Assembly: GCA_021234155.1 (NCBI GenBank)
Contig: JAJEKV010000112.1
Location: 434,001 to 498,000 of the forward strand
Length of the DNA: 64,000 bases
Source of the DNA: Isoetes taiwanensis
Taxonomy: Eukaryota; Streptophyta; Lycopodiopsida; Isoetales; Isoetaceae
Direction of reading: 5' to 3'
Shown here: one piece after another, positions 22,270-33,849 of the stretch
Numbering within the stretch: position 1 is the stretch's first letter
Layout of the letters: every line of letters starts with the position of its first letter
Program-made: the position numbers and the translations under genes
Notes under the pieces: model-generated
The model's database searches: none
What the model saw: the letters and a program-made list of their open reading frames with translations, nothing else
What the model was told of the DNA's origin: nothing

Positions 22270-23640
22270 AGGGGCGGATTCTTCAAACTAGCCCTATCAA
22301 AGAGGTACGTCGGTACTTTATTCTTGCTTATTCAAGGTCCAAATCAATACACTTCTTTTAACGCCCTTTATGTTGTTCCATGCATCCGTGTAGACTTAAC
22401 CCACTTAAATGATCGCACACGTCCATTAGTATAAAAATGAGTGGTAACTTTATTCCCAGGTTCCAGAGTGGGATCAAAATTCAAAATAAATGAACCTTAT
22501 ATACCCCAAACCTACTTACATACTTTGGTTTTCCAATGACAAACCGTCTTCAAAAAATTTTTATTTTTTCTATGACGCACTAAACCATGTCTCAAATACA
22601 TCACCCCAAAGGGGATATCCTTTCGTAGCATGGGAGGGGGCCATCCAAGCAAATATATGTGCATCCAAAGTATTTCAACACATTTGGTTTCTCAAACTAG
22701 CCCTTCAAAACATATTTTGCTTGAAAAATCCCTTTATTCTTGCTTACTAATGGTCCAAATCAATAACTTGCCATAACTTCATCATGTCTCGTTATCTCTG
22801 CATCCAAATATTTCCATCCTCTTCTTTCCACGAGTTGCAAAAACCGCCATGCTTCATGAATGCTAAATGAGTGGTAGACAAAGCCTCCATGAACATTTGA
22901 AGTTGATTCATGCAATTCAAACCCCAAATAAGGACTTGCACCAACACAAAACACATCAACTAACTTCATCAAAGCGTGACAAAAACCGAATTTCAAAAAT
23001 TTGAGTCAAACCTTATCATGTGATTTTGGCTCAAACATTTTTGTTGCATTCCACCAAGCCATATCCATGTATAAAACTCATTCAGATTGTCCTTTGCACA
23101 AATGCGTACTCAATTCCAACAAATATTGTGAGAACCATCATTTTCAAGCAACTTCCTTTCTCAAAGCCGCTTAAGGGGAATTTTGAATGGACATTAGAGG
23201 AAAATGAGATCACATTTTGTCCCATTAAGGGATGCTTAAAATGCCAAGTCGACTTTTTAAACCGATATCTCATCATAAGAAATAGCTCCATCCTATCTTA
23301 TTCGGTAAGTTGCAAAATCGCCATGTTCATTAATGCAAAATTTTCAACTAACTTCAGATGATCATTTTTTCATTATAACTTTTGATCCAACTCCGATTCA
23401 AAAACCCTTATAGCAATGGGTTCGCTTCACAAGATCTTGCTAGTGATAACCCATTCAAAACATCTTTTTACTATAAATATATCAAAATAAGCAAAAAATC
23501 ATATTTTTTAAGGTTAATGCATTTGACCATATTGAAATACATCATAACCATATATCATTTTGCTCTTTTCATTTTTGTTGCATGCAACAAAGCCATATCC
23601 ATGTTTTGACAAGTGGATCAAAAGTTATAGGGGGAAAACA
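22270..23640 (+). repeat. Region of scattered degenerate repeats flanking the hAT relic
   Basis: Several phrases recur: attcttgctta..ggtccaaatcaata (about 22322 and 22737), ctcaaactagccct-like (about 22275 and 22692), and tttttgttgca..aagccatatccatgt (about 23040 and 23573). No coding signal is present. The repeats lie on the 3' side of the minus-strand hAT relic and may be its subterminal region. Confidence 0.5.
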
Positions 23641-23732
23641 ATGACAATGAAAATGTTGGTCCCAATTCAACATTGCGGTTAATAGAGGGTAGCCATTCCA
23701 TTGGAGGATTCTTATGGGGATAAAAATAGATC

Positions 23733-25367
23733 TCAAATTTCCTCTAATGCTAATATACCATTCCCTTGGTCATAATGCTCATAAAAACCATTTTGCACCT
23801 TGTCCATATATAATGCAACCTGAGTACAACCAAAACCAAAGTCTGCATCCGTACCAGTCAAAAACCAGTTTTTTAACATATTTATGGTGAGATCCAAATC
23901 CCTACCAACTTCAATCATGCTCAAGTTTTCCTTTTGGAAACACTTACTTAAGATATTTAACTCGTCACATACATCGACCCAAAAGTGCAACAAAGAAACC
24001 AACCTCGATATCTAGTACTCAATCGAACCATTTTTGTTCTTTTTTTCTTCCCATAATCCCCAAATGATAGGAAGAAGAATTACGAGTCTTTTCATTACTT
24101 CGCCCTTGCTCAACCATCTAACCTCATAAGGCTTAAGGACTTTCACATTCTCTAACTGATATTCATCTAAGAGGCCTTTAAACTCTTGCATATGAACACA
24201 GGAATGCGTAACATATTTGTACACCTTTGCTGCCAACTTGTCAATCCATTGAAACTCAGGTATAGATCGAGCTGCACTTTGTGTTGCCAATGCTTGTCTA
24301 TGTGCCATACAATGAATTGACACCAACCTTGAAACTTTAGCTTTCGGCCTTGCCACTAATCCTGTTTTATGCCCTACCATGACACTAGCACCATCACTAG
24401 CAAATCCAACAAGTTTACTCCAATCAACTTCCCATTCCTTAAACAGCTCACTAATGGCCTCCATCAAACATGCAGATGTACCACTTTCCAATTCTAAAAT
24501 CTTATAAAACGTGGTTTTGATCTCTCCACCAGACTTTGAAAGGACAACATAAACTATCAAATGCTTTTCCTTTACAATATCTCAGATTTCATCTACGAAA
24601 TGCTCATAAAAGGGGCTGCTTTGAATTTGTCGCTTAATGACATGTCTTGCTACGTCTCTCATCACAACAACATCTCCTTCCCACTAGTTTCATTTGTGTA
24701 AGAACCATACACTTCTGGATTTGGAGCATTGGGAGTATTCAACTCAAACAAAAGCTCCATTAAAGGCTGATAATTGCTTAAAGCAATATTTCTAGATGAA
24801 ATGAAATGAAGTACCTTCATACCAACGACCACTTTTTGCTCATGTGCTGGCAAGCTGGTTCTCCAAACTGCTCACCAATGGCTTCATGCCTTTCTCTTTC
24901 AAATTCCATTCCACCTCAGCAGCTTTATGATCAGAGCTCCTCTCATGTTTCATAAAAGCAGTAGTTTGAAAAGTTGTGGCACCAGTAGAAGCATACAAAT
25001 TACCATGCTTGGCCTTTTTATAAGACATGCAACACTTGCATTTTATTCTTCCTTCAGCATGAAGAATCCATGGATGAGGGCCTTGCCATTCTGGAATAAA
25101 TTTCCTCTTGGATGAAGTGCTATCAGAAGATTCTAAGTTGCAGCTAATTTCTCCAATCTGCTCATCCACTTGCACATCTTGAAGGGCCTCCTCATCGTCT
25201 GATTTTTCTTCTGCTCCAAAGAGCTCTTCATAAAGCTTATCCCTTTCTTCATCACTTTCTTTATCACTATCTTGAATGCTTATTCTGCCAACATGATCTT
25301 CTCCCTCTTCGGCTGTTACAGTAGCTTTATTCCAAAAAGAAAGCAGAGTGCTCTTGCTCTTAGCCAT
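23733..25367 (-). pseudogene. hAT-like transposase-derived gene with TTF/BED-like zinc finger, decayed
   Basis: The minus strand starts at ATG 25367 (MAKSKSTLLSFWNKA) and has an acidic linker. A zinc-finger module follows (HPWILHAEGRIKCKCC, then FQTTAFMKHERSSDHKAA), as found at the N terminus of C17orf113/TTF-type hAT-derived proteins. After a frame shift near 24850 come LHFISSRNIALSNYQPLME and then the RNase H-like catalytic part (LVGFASDGASVMVGHKTG, LVSIHCMAHRQALA). One further shift near 24660, a stop near 24586 and a TAG at 24012-24014 interrupt it. The reading continues to 23733 (VDVCDELNILSKCFQKENL). No C-terminal hAT dimerisation motif is seen. A dead transposase or dead domesticated copy is likely. 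Confidence 0.8.
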
Positions 25368-25479
25368 ACAAAGAAATAGAAATGAGTGAATCTGGAAGAA
25401 ATTATCATGCTGCAAGAATGGGTGCCACCAGCCAATGCCAAAAAGCAAATCTGTATGTAGATTATAACCCATTTTGATC

Positions 25480-25870
25480 TTCTATCTGGCCGTTCTATCT
25501 TCCATCCAGTCACCGCCAAATGAAATTTGATGCACAAATTGTAGCGGCCCGATCCGACCGATGCTTTGTTCAAGCTGATCCGATGTCGCTTATGGACCCC
25601 GGACCTGGATTATGGCTGGGATGGGCTGGGCGCCAAAAAAATTGGCCGAAAACAGGGGATAGGGAATCGAAATTGAACGAGGGCTTTTTGGGAAAAAAAG
25701 TCTTTTTCCATTAATAATCATTTTGGACCACTATTATAATTATACTTAATTGCTATAACTATATAAAACTTATACCCTTCTTTAAAAATAGAATATTCAG
25801 GGAATATTCTTGAAAACCATTCCCCAAGAATCGGTTTTCAGATGTAAACCTTGTCTAAACATTTGGTTCC
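25480..25870. other. Upstream flank of the hAT relic, no gene
   Basis: Mixed sequence with an AT-rich part at 25700-25790. A terminal inverted repeat of the hAT element may lie here, but I could not match one to the left flank. Confidence 0.35.
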
Positions 25871-26227
25871 CAGATGCAAACCAATAGCTACATGTTGGTA
25901 GTCTCTGCAACCCAATCAACCCAATTGGGTTGCAATTTTGCTCCTTGCGTGGAAGCCAAAAGTCAACATATTGCACCAAATTTGTCTCTTCCTAACGAGA
26001 TGAATCATTTGGACGGTGGTGTTGCTTCTGGATCACTTTTACTTCACATTTATGAGAAATACATTGAGCCTACAATGGTGTTGAGTAGAGCAACCTATGC
26101 ACGTAATAAAGAGTTGAATGTAAAACCTACACTTTCTACTTTATCTACAATTGCACAATTTAGCTCAAGAAGAATAGAAGTAGACACAGCGATAGGATTG
26201 GAAGCATTTTCGTTGGCTACACCAGCA

Positions 26228-26490
26228 ACTTCATTACCTACAACTTCAATGGTGCTGGTGGTGCTTTTGGTGGTGGTGGTGGTGTTGGTGCTTCTATTGT
26301 TGCCGGTGCTTCCGAGTCTGGTCCCGAGTTTGGTTCTGCTGGAGCTTCTAGTGGTGCTAGTGCTTTTGAGTCTTTTGAGGATATGGAGGTTTATCACGGG
26401 GATAGGACAGTCATGAAGAGATATGATGCTGTGGACTTTACTTTTAAGGTCCACCAAAAGACCTTGACTGAAAACAAGAGTAACTGAAGG
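26228..26490 (+). pseudogene. Gly/Ala/Ser-rich reading, unassigned
   Basis: In one plus frame the (ggtggtgct)n-like DNA encodes NGAGGAFGGGGGVGASIVAG followed by more Gly/Ala/Ser and an acidic end. A second frame gives a Val/Leu-rich string that is likely the shadow. The frame lacks a clear start and stops near 26487. It may be the linker of a larger broken gene that continues at 26516. Confidence 0.3.
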
Positions 26491-27280
26491 AGTTGAAAGT
26501 GAAGAACCTGTAATAGTGTGGAAAGTGCTTGCTGATGCCAAAGATGCAAATATTATAGAGAATTGGAAACATAAAACAATATGGCAGTTGGCGAGGTACG
26601 GAACTTCGTACGCCGAGCAGAACATAAAACTTGGGCATTATGGGCCACTCCACTTGATTGGTCTTCACTTAGGCTCTTTTGCAATGGCTCACTTACATAG
26701 TTTTGGTCTTATTCAAGTGGAGGATAGGGAGATATCTGAGAAAGCGTTTCTTCAATATAAAGCTCAAGAGAGTGAGTACAATAAGAAAATGGGAAAGAAA
26801 TATGGCACTCATCAAATTGTGGATTGTGCGCTAGAAGACTTAAGAAAATGGCTTGAGGAAGCAAAAGTGCAATATCTAGTTAAATGTGATTTCGAAGATG
26901 GAAAATATATAGTTGGAAAATTGTATAAACATGATACAGTTTACTCCTGGGATACATGGAATGCATTTGATGGCGTTCGCCCTGAGCTGACATGTTTTTT
27001 CATAGAGTATTTATTGCAGATATTATTGGAGAGAAAATAAAGACATGGACTCCAAGCAATAGTGGATGAGATTATTGAAAAGAGAAAGGAGAGTTTAACG
27101 CGAACGGCAATTCGTGATCGAATAAATTTTGATGCAAGGTACAAGGCACTTTTAGAGGAAATATCCAAACCTCAGAGAATTGCTTATTTGCACAGCATGA
27201 AACTTCGTAGTAAGCGCAAGCACGAAAGTATTGCAGGAAGTACTCTTAACAAATGTATGATTCATTATTGCCTTATATAA
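26470..27280 (+). pseudogene. Unrecognised ORF with one in-frame stop
   Basis: A plus-strand frame reads VTEGVESEEPVIVWKVLADA from about 26478, passes IWQLARYGTSYAEQNIKLGH and VDCALEDLRKWLEEAKVQYL, and reaches a TAA at 27038-27040. The same frame then continues cleanly (VDEIIEKRKESLTRTAIRD) to a basic end (MKLRSKRKHES) and stops at 27280. Both halves have balanced protein-like composition and keep one frame, so a single nonsense mutation in a roughly 260-codon gene is the simplest reading. I recognise no family. It lies near transposon debris and could be element-derived. Confidence 0.45.
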
Positions 27281-27289
27281 TTGCATGAC

Positions 27290-27980
27290 TTTATTTTCCA
27301 TAAATTAATTTTTTTTTTCAATGAGCATGTGCTTATCTCCAACCTTTAAATATTATGGGCAATTTCATGGAAGATTTAGAGCTTCCTACGATATATGGAC
27401 AAACTTGTTGTTGACAAGTTTCTAATTGTAATTTTGTTTTTCTTTTTTATAATTTTAGCTTCTATTTCTAGATTATGTATTGTGATGTTAATGATGCAAA
27501 AGATATGGATATGTAATTATTACATTATAGCTGTTGTTTTCACCTAGTCTTTAGAAAGTAACAATGTTGCAAGTTGAAAAGTTTATAATACATGCTGAAA
27601 AGTTGGTTGATAAAGTATTGCTGCCCAAGTTCTTATTAAAAGACTATTATCTACACACATACTTTGAAGGGACTAAAAGACTGTTCTTTCTGTTTTGGTT
27701 TGTGGCATTACATTTGTTGCTTTTTTTTTTTTTTATATTTGTTGCTAGATGCCACAATATCCCATACTCCAGCCGTTTTCATACATTGTATATAAGTCTT
27801 GTTCATACATTGTACATAACTAGCATGGCCAAGTAAGCAGGTTGAAACATTTGTATGCCATTCGTCTGTTGTATGGTGTAACAACATTACCTTAGTATAG
27901 CATTTGGTTAGCACTCTGATATGGATGATATAGATATGTATGTGGTGGAGGCATAATCCACGTGCTTCCGATTAACAATT
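27290..27980. other. AT-rich, no gene seen
   Basis: Contains T runs near 27308 and 27720 and a short duplication of catacattgta text near 27780-27820. No coding signal. Confidence 0.4.
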
Positions 27981-27982
27981 CT

Positions 27983-28112
27983 AAAGAAATCTATGCTAGA
28001 ATTTAGTTTTAGTTGAGGTACATCTAGATAAGAATGTGCTTCTTTCTAAGAAATCCCTTGCCAGAATTTAGTTTAAGTTGAGGTACATCTAGATAAGAAT
28101 GCGCTTCTTTCT
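27983..28112 (+). repeat. 64-bp tandem duplication
   Basis: Units starting at 27984 and 28048 share aagaaatc, gaatttagttt, agttgaggtacatctagata and cttctttct with few differences. Confidence 0.85.
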
Positions 28113-28254
28113 CTTTGATTTACACTTGATTACTAATTAGCACTCTCTCCTTTTTTTCCTTAAGCTACGCAAATTCGGCCTGCGAATAAACCAGACTGTG
28201 TCTAAACTGCTTCTTATGCTTCTCAAACGTAGTTTCTTCTTATTGGATCTGCGG

Positions 28255-28480
28255 ACTCACCTCTGCCCCCGGGCGCCTACCTGAGGTGCCGGGAATTCAT
28301 GTGTATATGTATATTTGTACAACTGCCAGTAGGCTTGTTGCTGCGACAGTTTTTCCCTCGTAAGGGGGGGTTTTTTAATCCGGGTAGCAACGGCTTGTTG
28401 CACCCGTGTAATTTTGGTCCCATAGGCCGATTGGCCTCCGCGGACGATAAAAGAACCTTTCTTCCTTCCTTCCTTATAAT
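28255..28480 (+). mobile_element. Retroposon 3' end with (TTCC)n tail
   Basis: The stretch ggtcccatag..gattgg..cc, then ataaaag, then cttccttccttcctt matches, in inverted orientation, the block at 43450-43540. Identical tails on two dispersed copies indicate a SINE or LINE 3' end with a tetranucleotide tail. The 5' limit is uncertain. Confidence 0.5.
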
Positions 28481-28912
28481 GAGATATTCTGGATAACTTA
28501 GATATCAAAAAATCGAGTCCAAACATGATTTTTGGTCCGGTTCAATTTGAATATGCTTTTTAATCATCTGGTCTGATCGCTAAGACAATTTCATTATTAG
28601 GAATTTCTTTGTAACCAATGGGTTGGCATGTACCAAAGAGGTGAGTTGGCATTTAACAAAGAGGTACGAATGGGCAAGCTTTTTTAAACTGTCTGGTATT
28701 TTGATTATCATTGTTCGGAGCATCTTACTTGAAGGGGCACTATCTGCTTGGTTTATGATAATACAATACCTACGTCTCTGAGTAAGTCCATCACATCTGA
28801 CTGCATCTGCCATGAGTATGTAGGCGAGGGATCATGCGATTAATCATGTACTAGATCTTGCTCAAGATTAATTTTTACGTACTTAAAGCATGCCTCTTTG
28901 TGGTTTGCTTAG

Positions 28913-29051
28913 ATGTTGCAGTTCATTTGAGAGCAAGACCTCTACAATTGGAATATCTAGGTAGAATGGTGCAGCTCCATAAGCAAGCTGTAAGGTACAT
29001 ATTATTGGAGACCCATTCAACTTGTGCCTCAACCAGCATCTACAGGATCAG
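28913..29051 (+). CDS. Exon-like fragment, unassigned
   Basis: An open reading DVAVHLRARPLQLEYLGRM continues through LHKQAVRYILLETHST to IYRIR. It is bounded by an acceptor-like gcttag and a donor-like gatcag|gtattt. A second candidate lies at 29396-29559 (LLPRLQFSRSLKSLLYFLL). The second piece has a stop if joined, so any gene is broken or mis-modelled. I cannot name a family. Confidence 0.25.
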
Positions 29052-29395
29052 GTATTTGGTTTCATTACTTCAAATGTGATGCGTTTAGATTGATATGTAG
29101 GCTATTATTGCAAGGAAGTTAATTTTGCAAGGAATCTCTTTTGGATTTATAAAGCATAGATGGAGAATATCGCAGTAGAACTTATGCTTATGTAACTTTT
29201 CATAGCAGTTGCAGAAAAGATCTTTTGCTCATAAAGCTCCACTAATTAGTCCATGCCTAGATAACCACCTTCAGGTGGCCCGTGTTGTTGATTATCTATT
29301 CATTAAACAATATAAATTGATAAGCAATTTAATGCATGTGGATGGATTTTAGTCTTTTTCATGCAGTAAAATGTGCATATCTTACTTATTTCTAG

Positions 29396-29627
29396 AAATG
29401 AGAGTTGCATCAAATAATGGATGCGGAAAGATATGCGCCTAATTGAGAAAGAGCTTTTGCCTCGACTTCAATTCAGTCGGTCTTTAAAGAGCTTGCTCTA
29501 TTTTCTGTTGGACTTCCATTATGAAGAAGGAACCATTAGAATTGATGGAAAGCAGAAAGGTGTCCTGGTAGACATAATAGATGCAGTGGGAGATGCATTT
29601 GTTGATGCAGTTCTTTGTCATAAATGA
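29396..29627 (+). CDS. Exon-like fragment, unassigned
   Basis: From 29421 the frame encodes IEKELLPRLQFSRSLKSLLY and then DFHYEEGTIRIDGKQKGVLV, ending at 29627. An acceptor-like ttctag lies just before 29396. Leu-rich helical composition and adjacency to the similar fragment at 28913 suggest a decayed host gene. No function can be assigned. Confidence 0.25.
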
Positions 29628-29850
29628 TAGCCATGAGGGAAGAGCTAATCTATTACCCTAGAATAAAAGAAATGTGTCTGACACTCAATTTTCTTAGATG
29701 TCTATGCTTTGGGCATGGGTGACAGGTATTGTAAAAAATGTTGAAGATGTTAAAGAACTCCACAGAAATGCTATGGTTCGCTTCTCATATATAAAAGAAC
29801 CATCATTTTGGGGAAAGGGACGTCTGTTTTGACGTCACACTATTTTGTAT

Positions 29851-30129
29851 TTTGTTTGGGTGCATATTCACACGGGGGGTTACTCCGGGCAACGAGAGCT
29901 GTCGGATGGGCATATTTGCCCTTTATTCCAAGATCTGGATCGTACATAGCGATCCTCGTTTGTGGGGTATGCATGTACAAGTTTTTGTATACTGTATATT
30001 AAGGTTTGCAAAATACTATAAGGTTTGAGAGGATGTACTTAATGGTGTTAATTTTGTACATATGTTGTAAATTTTTTGGCTCTCATTGCCCCTACGTGAA
30101 CCCCGATGTGAATATGCACCCAAACCAAA
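29851..30129. mobile_element. MITE-like inverted-repeat element
   Basis: The left arm 29851-29881 (with gtttgggtgcatattcac and ggggtt) and right arm 30099-30129 are inverted copies over about 31 bp, with one indel and a few mismatches. The 217-bp interior is AT-rich and non-coding. The size and structure fit a miniature inverted-repeat element. I could not establish a target duplication. Confidence 0.6.
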
Positions 30130-30930
30130 GGGGGTTTAAGGGGATTTTAATATAAATGTGTTAAATGCAATGGTTTGTATTAATAATGTTAATGGTAGTT
30201 GTGTGTTAATGGTTTATGTTAACTAAAATTTTTTTTTTGCCCTTCGGCCTTAAGATGGTGTAGATATAGTACCTAATACTCTAATGATAGATGATGTATC
30301 ATAGCCTCACAAATCTAACAAACTAGAGGTGCTCAAATTATAAAAACGAAAACATTGCATAGAATTTGAACAAACAGTTAAATCCTTTGTCGTCTTTTCT
30401 CCAAGTTGCATACATCCATACATGCATATAGCTTTGCGTTACAGAAGCATTTATAATGGTAGAAAAGGCCTGATTGCACAAGCTAGTGTCCTGTCTTTTA
30501 ATACAAAATAAAAAGAGAATTATGAGACTAGCTAGGAACCGCAACAACTACAAGATTCTAACAAGAATCAGTCTGAACAATCACTAATCAATGTTGTTCA
30601 TCGCTATAAATCAATGAGCTTATCCCTGGAACAAATTTAAGTGAGTAACTATTTCCATTATCCACAATAGAAGTCATGCAATCTCATAGATCGGACAAAC
30701 AACAATGAGAAATAAAAGTAATATTGGAATCAAAAGATTGTTCATAAGCCCGCATAGTTTAAGTTTACCAAGACAGGATTTCTGGCATAGAATTATCAAG
30801 ACAGGCTTTCTGCAAGCCTTCTAAACTCAACACCAAGTTGCTAAACAATAAAATCTTGTAAACTTTGTGAACCCACCAATTCTTTGCATCATCCACCATA
30901 GTTGAACCAGAAGCACATAAATCTAAAGTC
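30130..30930. other. AT-rich, no gene seen
   Basis: A poly(T) run lies near 30230, and the phrase aagacagg..ttctg occurs twice near 30770-30810. No coding signal. Confidence 0.4.
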
Positions 30931-30931
30931 C

Positions 30932-31534
30932 CTATATCACATTTACAATAGCAGCATATGCATCCATTTCTGAAGAATCTCTACAACCCTTTGCAACACC
31001 ATTACCGCATGCTGATGCATCCTCAACCACATACGAAGATGTAAAACCACTTTTCAAATAAGCTTTGGCCAAATCATTTGGGAGACATTGAAGGATATAG
31101 TACAGTGTAGACATGGCATCTTGGCATTTCTCCATCACATGAGGTGTCGATTCTGTCCTCCTTCTGACCGATGTAACGATGTAAATCATTGTAACTATCA
31201 AATCATTGCTAATAGTTACAAAGAATCAATGTGTTTGCAAATTGAAGCACTCTCTTCAAAGATCCCAAAGCGGCAAATTAGCCAAGGAGACGCCCACTCC
31301 AACAAGAGCAAAGGGCCTTTTCGCTCCCACCTCCCAAACATATTTCCCACAACATCTTTCAAATGCATCACATACAGCCCCTTTCAAAATGTAGTGGCAA
31401 TCGGCAAAAGCATCCAAAGATGGTTCGATGAATCGGTCTAGAATTTTCCTGAAAGAGAACCTCCATAGCAACGATAAAACCAAGAAAAGCAAATCCATGA
31501 TCAATGCCACTACATTCATTACATGGGATTGCAA
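30932..31534 (-). pseudogene. Possible decayed host-gene exons, unassigned
   Basis: On the minus strand two frames look protein-like. 31534-31256 reads ILDRFIEPSLDAFADCHYIL then AVCDAFERCCGKYVWEVGA. 31201-30932 reads HVMEKCQDAMSTLYYILQCL then DLAKAYLKSGFTSSYVVEDA. They are in different frames with stops between them, so they would be separate exons or one broken gene. Helical, Cys-containing composition is compatible with a repeat-type helical protein, but no family can be named safely. Confidence 0.3.
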
Positions 31535-31539
31535 ATCGA

Positions 31540-32040
31540 TCTTGTTATCATCATCTTCAACATCAACGCCGCAGTAACCGAATCTGCATTTCTTTTACTT
31601 TTTAATCAAAACATTACAACCACTATTGCTTAAACTTGAATCCTAGATGACAATCATGCAATATATTGTTGAATTGCAGAATGTAAACAATGCCATACAT
31701 ACATGACGTAATCGCACCGGAGTTTGGCGCAAGAATGAGAAGTTCTTTACGCTTTGGGTGATCGGACCAGAGACACCCTTTGTCGACCATGGAGAAATTC
31801 AAAGGCGGAATAAGGTGTTCATCCTCGAAAAGTGTTTCCCATATAATGAATGGATGAAGAAATGCAGAGCTAGTATAAGTAAGGGGATCGAAACCATTTC
31901 TTCAATTTGCATCCCCTCAGAGCTTCTTAGCCAAGAATTGAGTAGGTAAACAAAGGTTTATGGTGAATAGAACCAAACAAAGGGAATCAATAAGAACTTT
32001 CAAGCCAACCGGGCGATTGTGTAAAAGCGTAAAGCTCATG
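31540..32040. other. No gene seen
   Basis: The 63-codon plus-strand frame at 31758-31949 has no recognisable feature. The rest is non-coding. Confidence 0.35.
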
Positions 32041-32047
32041 CAAATGC

Positions 32048-32175
32048 GGAGTTGCATCCATCTTACGTAAAGGGGCGTACGCACATACCTTGCTCCCCGC
32101 AGAAAGCGAGCTCATCCAATCTGTGGAGTTGCATCCATCTTACGTAAAGGGGGCCGTCTTTACACATACCCCCGC
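32048..32175 (+). repeat. 77-bp tandem duplication
   Basis: Units at 32048 and 32125 share ggagttgcatccatcttacg, taaaggggg-like text and cacatacc. Confidence 0.8.
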
Positions 32176-32344
32176 CGCCCGCCGTGAGATAGCAATAGAG
32201 ACCCCTAAAACCCTAAAATGGTCGACTCCCTAAAGTCCCGAAGTCTTGCATGCCTAGAATTTTTTTTTTCATCTTTCTTAACCTAAAATTAGATACAAGG
32301 GTAAACGACCATCGCCGGATTGTTGAAGCCAATCCAAATCAACG

Positions 32345-32425
32345 AACTAAAAAGCGCGCACTCTAGAAATACTATTTAGTATGCCTCCACGAATACAACG
32401 CCAAAATCATAGGAAAACCATGTGA
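32345..32425 (+). repeat. Dispersed repeat, copy 2 (partner near 110-190)
   Basis: Shares, in order, cgcgc..ctctagaaatactat, gcctcc.cgaatacaac and aaaatcat.g.aaacca with the start of the window. Its family is unknown. Confidence 0.4.
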
Positions 32426-32469
32426 AAAATTGTATAAAACCACAAAAAATACGGGTTCGAACATCGATA

Positions 32470-32808
32470 TTATACCGCCACGTCATACGTACATGTCACC
32501 ATGACAAGCACTTGAGAGCCGTAAAGAGTTGCGCCTAGAGGGCAACCTCGTATGTTGCACATGTATATTAAACATATGCAATTAAACCCCCCTTGCCAAG
32601 TGGCAATACCCCATTTGGTCCCTTCTAACCTAACCCTAAAACTTCGTGTATAAGGAACAAAAGGAAAAACCCTAAACCTTTTCCATTTTCGCATTTTGGC
32701 TTCCCTGAGCCATTCCGGCCAAGGCAAGCTGCCATTCCGCATTGCCAGGCGCCGCCTTTTCACATTAGATTCCTTAGGAGCAGCCGTCTTCGGCAAGAAT
32801 GAAGGCAT
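32470..32808 (-). CDS. Small basic ORF, doubtful
   Basis: A 112-codon minus-strand frame begins MPSFLPKTAAPKESNVKRRR and is rich in Arg, Lys and Trp (WPEWLREAKMRKWKRF). The C-terminal half has Cys and hydrophobic residues without a pattern. A plus-strand frame overlaps it. It may be chance, or the first exon of a short gene. Confidence 0.2.
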   Translation of the reverse strand: MPSFLPKTAAPKESNVKRRRLAMRNGSLPWPEWLREAKMRKWKRFRVFPFVPYTRSFRVRLEGTKWGIATWQGGFNCICLIYMCNIRGCPLGATLYGSQVLVMVTCTYDVAV

Positions 32809-32899
32809 GTACGTGATTCGAGGAGTTAGAGCAAGCCAAGGATCATGTAAACTGCGATTTTGTTGTGCAAAAGACTCTTAGCCTTGCAATGAGCTAGGA

Positions 32900-33690
32900 T
32901 AGTATGTTAGATCAGTCTTAGCAGCCTTGTATATCCTAAGATCACCAGCCGTAATGAAGAAACCTAACCATGTATGTTTAGGTAAGATAGATTAGATCTT
33001 ATTCAGTATTTCAGTTCTTTGATGATGATGATGTTCCATTCTATGCTCTCCTGTGTATGCGGGAGAGGGGGTAGAGACCCAAACCTTCAAGAGCGAGATG
33101 ATCCTAGATAACCTCATTAATTCCCAATTATTGCGGCCCGTGTACAAGAGCCCGCTTGGCGGGGCTAGACCGATGGAATAAGGGGGACTTGTCCCATCAC
33201 TAACTGATCACTCTGGGTGTGATCAATTTCGATGGTATCGTCCTTATAGCACCATCAATTGCATCTATGGTTCCTTCTACTCCTCATGTTGATGTCTTTT
33301 CTTCTCGTGCTTTTGAGGTTGTGCTGATGGTCCTAATTTTTCGTGCTCTAAAGGGTCATGGCAACTGGTCAATTAGAAGAAGGTTGCAAGGAAGAAGTCT
33401 CTTATGTCATCGCATGGGGCTACCCCCATCATACTATTAGTGGTATGATAATATGATGTCTATTGATGATCATCTCGATACATGTGGTAAAACATGTTCA
33501 TTGTGATGAGGTCATTAGATGACTCAAGGTGGCATAAGAAGTTTGATTATCCACTGTGTATTGATGGTTTTGTTTAGTTGGAATATTGCATCCTCTAGAG
33601 TTTTAAGTCCTATGTCACAGTCCCTTTTTATGTATCTTGATTTTATTCATGATAATATTGAAAAAAAAAATTTATGGTCAATTCCAACCC
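32900..33690. other. No gene seen
   Basis: A short (gat)n run lies near 33020. Plus-strand frames are short and lack any motif. Confidence 0.35.
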
Positions 33691-33695
33691 TAAGT

Positions 33696-33845
33696 CTCGT
33701 CTCCTTCTTACCACATTCACAATACGCAATAACATGCCTTATAACAAATGTACCACGACCATCCACAATGTGTCTCGTTCTTAACCACATTCACAATATG
33801 CAACAACATGCCTTATAACAATGTCACCATGACCATTCACAATGA
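33696..33845 (+). repeat. 74-bp tandem duplication
   Basis: Units with accacattcacaata at 33710 and 33784 share caacatgccttataaca-type text and cacaatg. The second unit has small changes. Confidence 0.8.
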
Positions 33846-33849
33846 TATT

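Noticed and set aside
26228-26416. Val/Leu-rich C terminus of the 180-codon ORF 25874-26416
   Set aside because: The string comes from (ggtggtgct)n-like DNA read out of frame; the Gly-rich frame is equally open and neither is proven.
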